A stretch of 24,036 bases of DNA from Opitutia bacterium (GTDB lineage Bacteria > Verrucomicrobiota > Verrucomicrobiae > Opitutales > Opitutaceae), in contig CANEVO010000063.1 of assembly GCA_947442255.1 (NCBI GenBank), positions 1 to 24,036 on the forward strand. The letters are read 5' to 3'. Made by a program: the position numbers and the translations under genes. Positions 22,377 through 24,036 of this stretch are shown piece after piece (positions within the stretch are counted from its first letter, which is position 1; every line of letters starts with the position of its first letter). Under the pieces are notes generated by a model. That model searched no databases. It had not been told where the DNA came from and saw only the letters and a list, made by a program, of their open reading frames with translations.

Positions 22377-23222
22377 ATGAAGTCTTCGCGTATCTCCTCC
22401 TCCACTTCGACCCAGGGCGGTCCCGTGGTCTTGATCACGGGCGCCTCCCAAGGCATCGGGGCGTCGATTGCCCGGTTGTTCGCGGCGGAGATTCCGGGCG
22501 TTCGGCTCGCACTCGTCGCGCGCAACGCGGCGAACCTGAAGGCCGTGGCCCAGGAGTGTCGGGCGGCCTCCGAGCGTGGCACGGGTCTCCCGACCCGTGA
22601 AAGCCGTGACGTTAAAGGAAGCAAGGGAGCTCAAAAAATCACGGGTCGGGAGTCCCGTGCCACCCAGGCGGCGGAGGTCGCGGTGTTCGCCTGTGACGTG
22701 AGCAGCGAGCGCGCGGTCGCCGCGCTGGGCAAGGCGGTCGCGAAGCGGTTCGGGTCCGTGGATGTGTTGATCAACAACGCGGGATCCTTTGCGGGCGCAC
22801 CGCTGACCAAGATGAGCGTCGCGGACTTCGATCGGATGATCGCGGCGAACCTGCGCAGCGTGTTCCTGGTGTCGCGGGCGTTCCTGCCGGCGATGATCGC
22901 GCAGCGGCGCGGCGACGTATTCAACATGAGCTCAATCGCGGGACGAATCGCGTATCCGGGCGGCACGGGCTATTCCTCCGCCAAGTTTGGCGTCAGCGGG
23001 CTGAGCCAGGTGATGCGCGCCGAACTACGCGACCAGGGCGTGCGCGTGTGCTGCGTTTATCCCGGTGCCACCGTTTCTCCCTCCTGGGCCGGCAGCGGCG
23101 TGCCCGAGGAACGCCTGATGCCGGCCGAGGATGTGGCGCGGGCGTTTCTCGACATCTACCGGCTCTCCCGCCGCACCGTGGTCGAGGAGATTGTCCTGCG
23201 GCCGCAGTTGGGGGATATGTAG
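22377..23222 (+). CDS. short-chain dehydrogenase/reductase with an in-frame palindrome insert
   Basis: 281 aa, about 30 longer than a usual classical SDR. The cofactor loop is LITGASQGIGA (about 19-29), NNAG lies near 138, the catalytic Ser is in MSSIAGR, and the Tyr and Lys are in YSSAKFG. Between ECRAASE and AAEVAVFACDVS about 30 residues are inserted (RGTGLPTRESRDVKG through TGRESRAT), encoded by the palindromic element at 22576-22663. The normal link here is only a few residues, so the insert sits in the loop after the second cofactor strand and may be tolerated. The reading frame is intact to VLRPQLGDM. Substrate unknown. Confidence 0.88.
   Translation: MKSSRISSSTSTQGGPVVLITGASQGIGASIARLFAAEIPGVRLALVARNAANLKAVAQECRAASERGTGLPTRESRDVKGSKGAQKITGRESRATQAAEVAVFACDVSSERAVAALGKAVAKRFGSVDVLINNAGSFAGAPLTKMSVADFDRMIAANLRSVFLVSRAFLPAMIAQRRGDVFNMSSIAGRIAYPGGTGYSSAKFGVSGLSQVMRAELRDQGVRVCCVYPGATVSPSWAGSGVPEERLMPAEDVARAFLDIYRLSRRTVVEEIVLRPQLGDM
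22576..22663. repeat. inverted pair of palindromic repeats inside the SDR gene
   Basis: Arms 22576-22600 and 22639-22663 are reverse complements at 24 of 25 positions, separated by 38 bp. Each arm also folds on itself (CACGGGT/ACCCGTG). The same word is found at 9969-9992 and, in variant form, at 17481-17505. The whole element is translated in the SDR reading frame. Confidence 0.85.
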
Positions 23223-23303
23223 GGCCGGCGCTCACCGCCGGGCCTGCGGATGTTGGACGAATTCCTGAGATAGGCCCGGCGGCGAGAGCCGCACGGCGGC
23301 TTC

Positions 23304-23326
23304 GGAATTCAGCGCCGCTGAATTCC
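23304..23326. other. palindrome at the end of convergent genes
   Basis: GGAATTCAGCG and CGCTGAATTCC are 11-bp reverse complements around a single base, overlapping the stop codon of the quinoprotein gene. It lies in the 103-bp gap between two convergent genes and may end transcription, but no T-run follows. Confidence 0.4.
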
Positions 23327-24036
23327 TAGGGCAGCGCGAAGCAGTAGTACGCGTTGCCCGGCTTGGTCTCGGGCTTGCCGCCCCCGCCGGCGGCGATGAG
23401 GACGTATTGTTTGCCGTTGATTTCGTAGGTGGCGGGGAGCGCGTAACCGCCAGCATCCATCTGGAATTCCCACAGCGTCTTGCCGGTGTCTTGATCGATC
23501 GCGCGGAAGCGTTCGTCCATCGCCGCGCCGGTGAAGACGAGTCCGCCGGCGGTGACGATGCAGCCGCCCATGTTGAAAGTGCCGGTCGGCGGTTCGCCGC
23601 GCTTTTCCAACACGGGATAGGTGCCCAGCGGCACCTGCCACTTGAACGCGCCGGTATCGAGGTTGATGGCGGTCACGGTGCCCCACGGGCGCTTGTTCAC
23701 CGGGAAACCCTCCGGATCGCGAAATTCGTTGTGGCCGGTGGCGACCCAGGGGATCCCGCCCGCCCAGCTGGCCTTTAGCTCCGACGCCGGCACCCGCTCG
23801 TCCGCGCCCTGATCGAAGAGGAAGGCCGTGACGGCGCGCTTCTCGATGGCGCTGAACGACGCGAACGCCGGCATCTGGTTGCGGCCGGTATCCAGCAACG
23901 CCATCACCTGCGCGGGCGTCAGCCGTTCGCGCACCGACTTCAGCGAGGTGAACGAAGGCGCATTCGGATTCGCCGCGCGCTCGGCGCCGTGACACGCGGA
24001 ACAGACCGAGCCGTAGATCATCCGTCCCATTTCCTG
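23326..24036 (-). CDS. PQQ-dependent glucose-dehydrogenase-type quinoprotein with cytochrome c domain (3' part)
   Basis: Only the last 236 codons are in the window; the frame stays open through 24036 (QEMGRMIYG), so the start lies beyond. A cytochrome c module comes first: CSACHG is the haem-binding CxxCH, and QMPAF supplies the likely axial Met. Beta-propeller blades of the PQQ dehydrogenase type follow (PWGTVTAINLDTGAFKWQVPLG, IVTAGGLVFTGAA, RAIDQDTGKTLWEF). The end GYALPATYEINGKQYVLIAAGGGGK is typical of membrane-type or soluble quinoprotein glucose dehydrogenases. It would oxidise a sugar or alcohol in the periplasm and pass electrons to the haem. Substrate not known. Confidence 0.9.
   Translation of the reverse strand, partial: QEMGRMIYGSVCSACHGAERAANPNAPSFTSLKSVRERLTPAQVMALLDTGRNQMPAFASFSAIEKRAVTAFLFDQGADERVPASELKASWAGGIPWVATGHNEFRDPEGFPVNKRPWGTVTAINLDTGAFKWQVPLGTYPVLEKRGEPPTGTFNMGGCIVTAGGLVFTGAAMDERFRAIDQDTGKTLWEFQMDAGGYALPATYEINGKQYVLIAAGGGGKPETKPGNAYYCFALP

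Overview
The window is high-GC DNA with genes on both strands, few obvious Shine-Dalgarno sites and many GTG/TTG starts. Several features suggest Verrucomicrobiota, most likely an Opitutaceae-like soil or aquatic bacterium: secreted ThuA and Tat-exported enolase-superfamily proteins, an Ig-like repeat fragment, a DUF481-type protein, and abundant palindromic repeats. That assignment is inference from gene style; there is no rRNA, tRNA or CRISPR array here to anchor it.

Layout. 147-1229 (+) encodes a secreted DUF481-like outer-membrane protein. 1393-4349 (-) holds an NmrA-like dehydrogenase, a TIR-domain stub, a WD40 protein and a VapBC-type toxin-antitoxin pair. 4378-4770 holds an array of AGGGACAGG-type repeats and what looks like the N-terminal stub of an Fpg/Nei DNA glycosylase. 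4811-7962 (-) encodes three exported proteins: a double VOC protein, a ThuA-like protein and a Tat-signal mandelate racemase/muconate lactonizing-type enzyme. 8380-9780 (-) is a CobW/G3E GTPase with a His-rich loop.

10004-16098 is the most interesting block. A CnrYXH-like cassette (small TM protein, periplasmic metal sensor, ECF sigma factor) runs rightward from 12925. Diverging from it to the left are a Cys/His periplasmic metal-binding protein, two PepSY-type membrane proteins and two paralogous lipoproteins of unknown function. A RAYT (REP-associated tyrosine transposase) unit, bounded by a perfect 17-bp inverted repeat, sits just behind the sigma factor and in front of a DUF3347 metal-binding protein. 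I read this as a metal-sensing and metal-handling locus with an inserted or domesticated RAYT.

16352-17237 (-) encodes a pseudopilin-like protein and a short Ig-like protein. Then come two repeat clusters, pyruvate kinase (17563-19005), an MBL-fold hydrolase (19144-19941), a LolA-like C-terminal stub, and a queD-folE2 pair (pterin/7-deazapurine synthesis). An SDR gene carries a 25-bp-armed palindromic element inside its reading frame. The 3' part of a PQQ glucose-dehydrogenase-type quinoprotein with a cytochrome c domain runs off the right edge.

The strongest second-look items are the metal-sensor/PepSY/lipoprotein locus, the RAYT and its dispersed repeat family, the palindrome translated within the SDR, and the perfect terminator hairpin inside the antitoxin reading frame.
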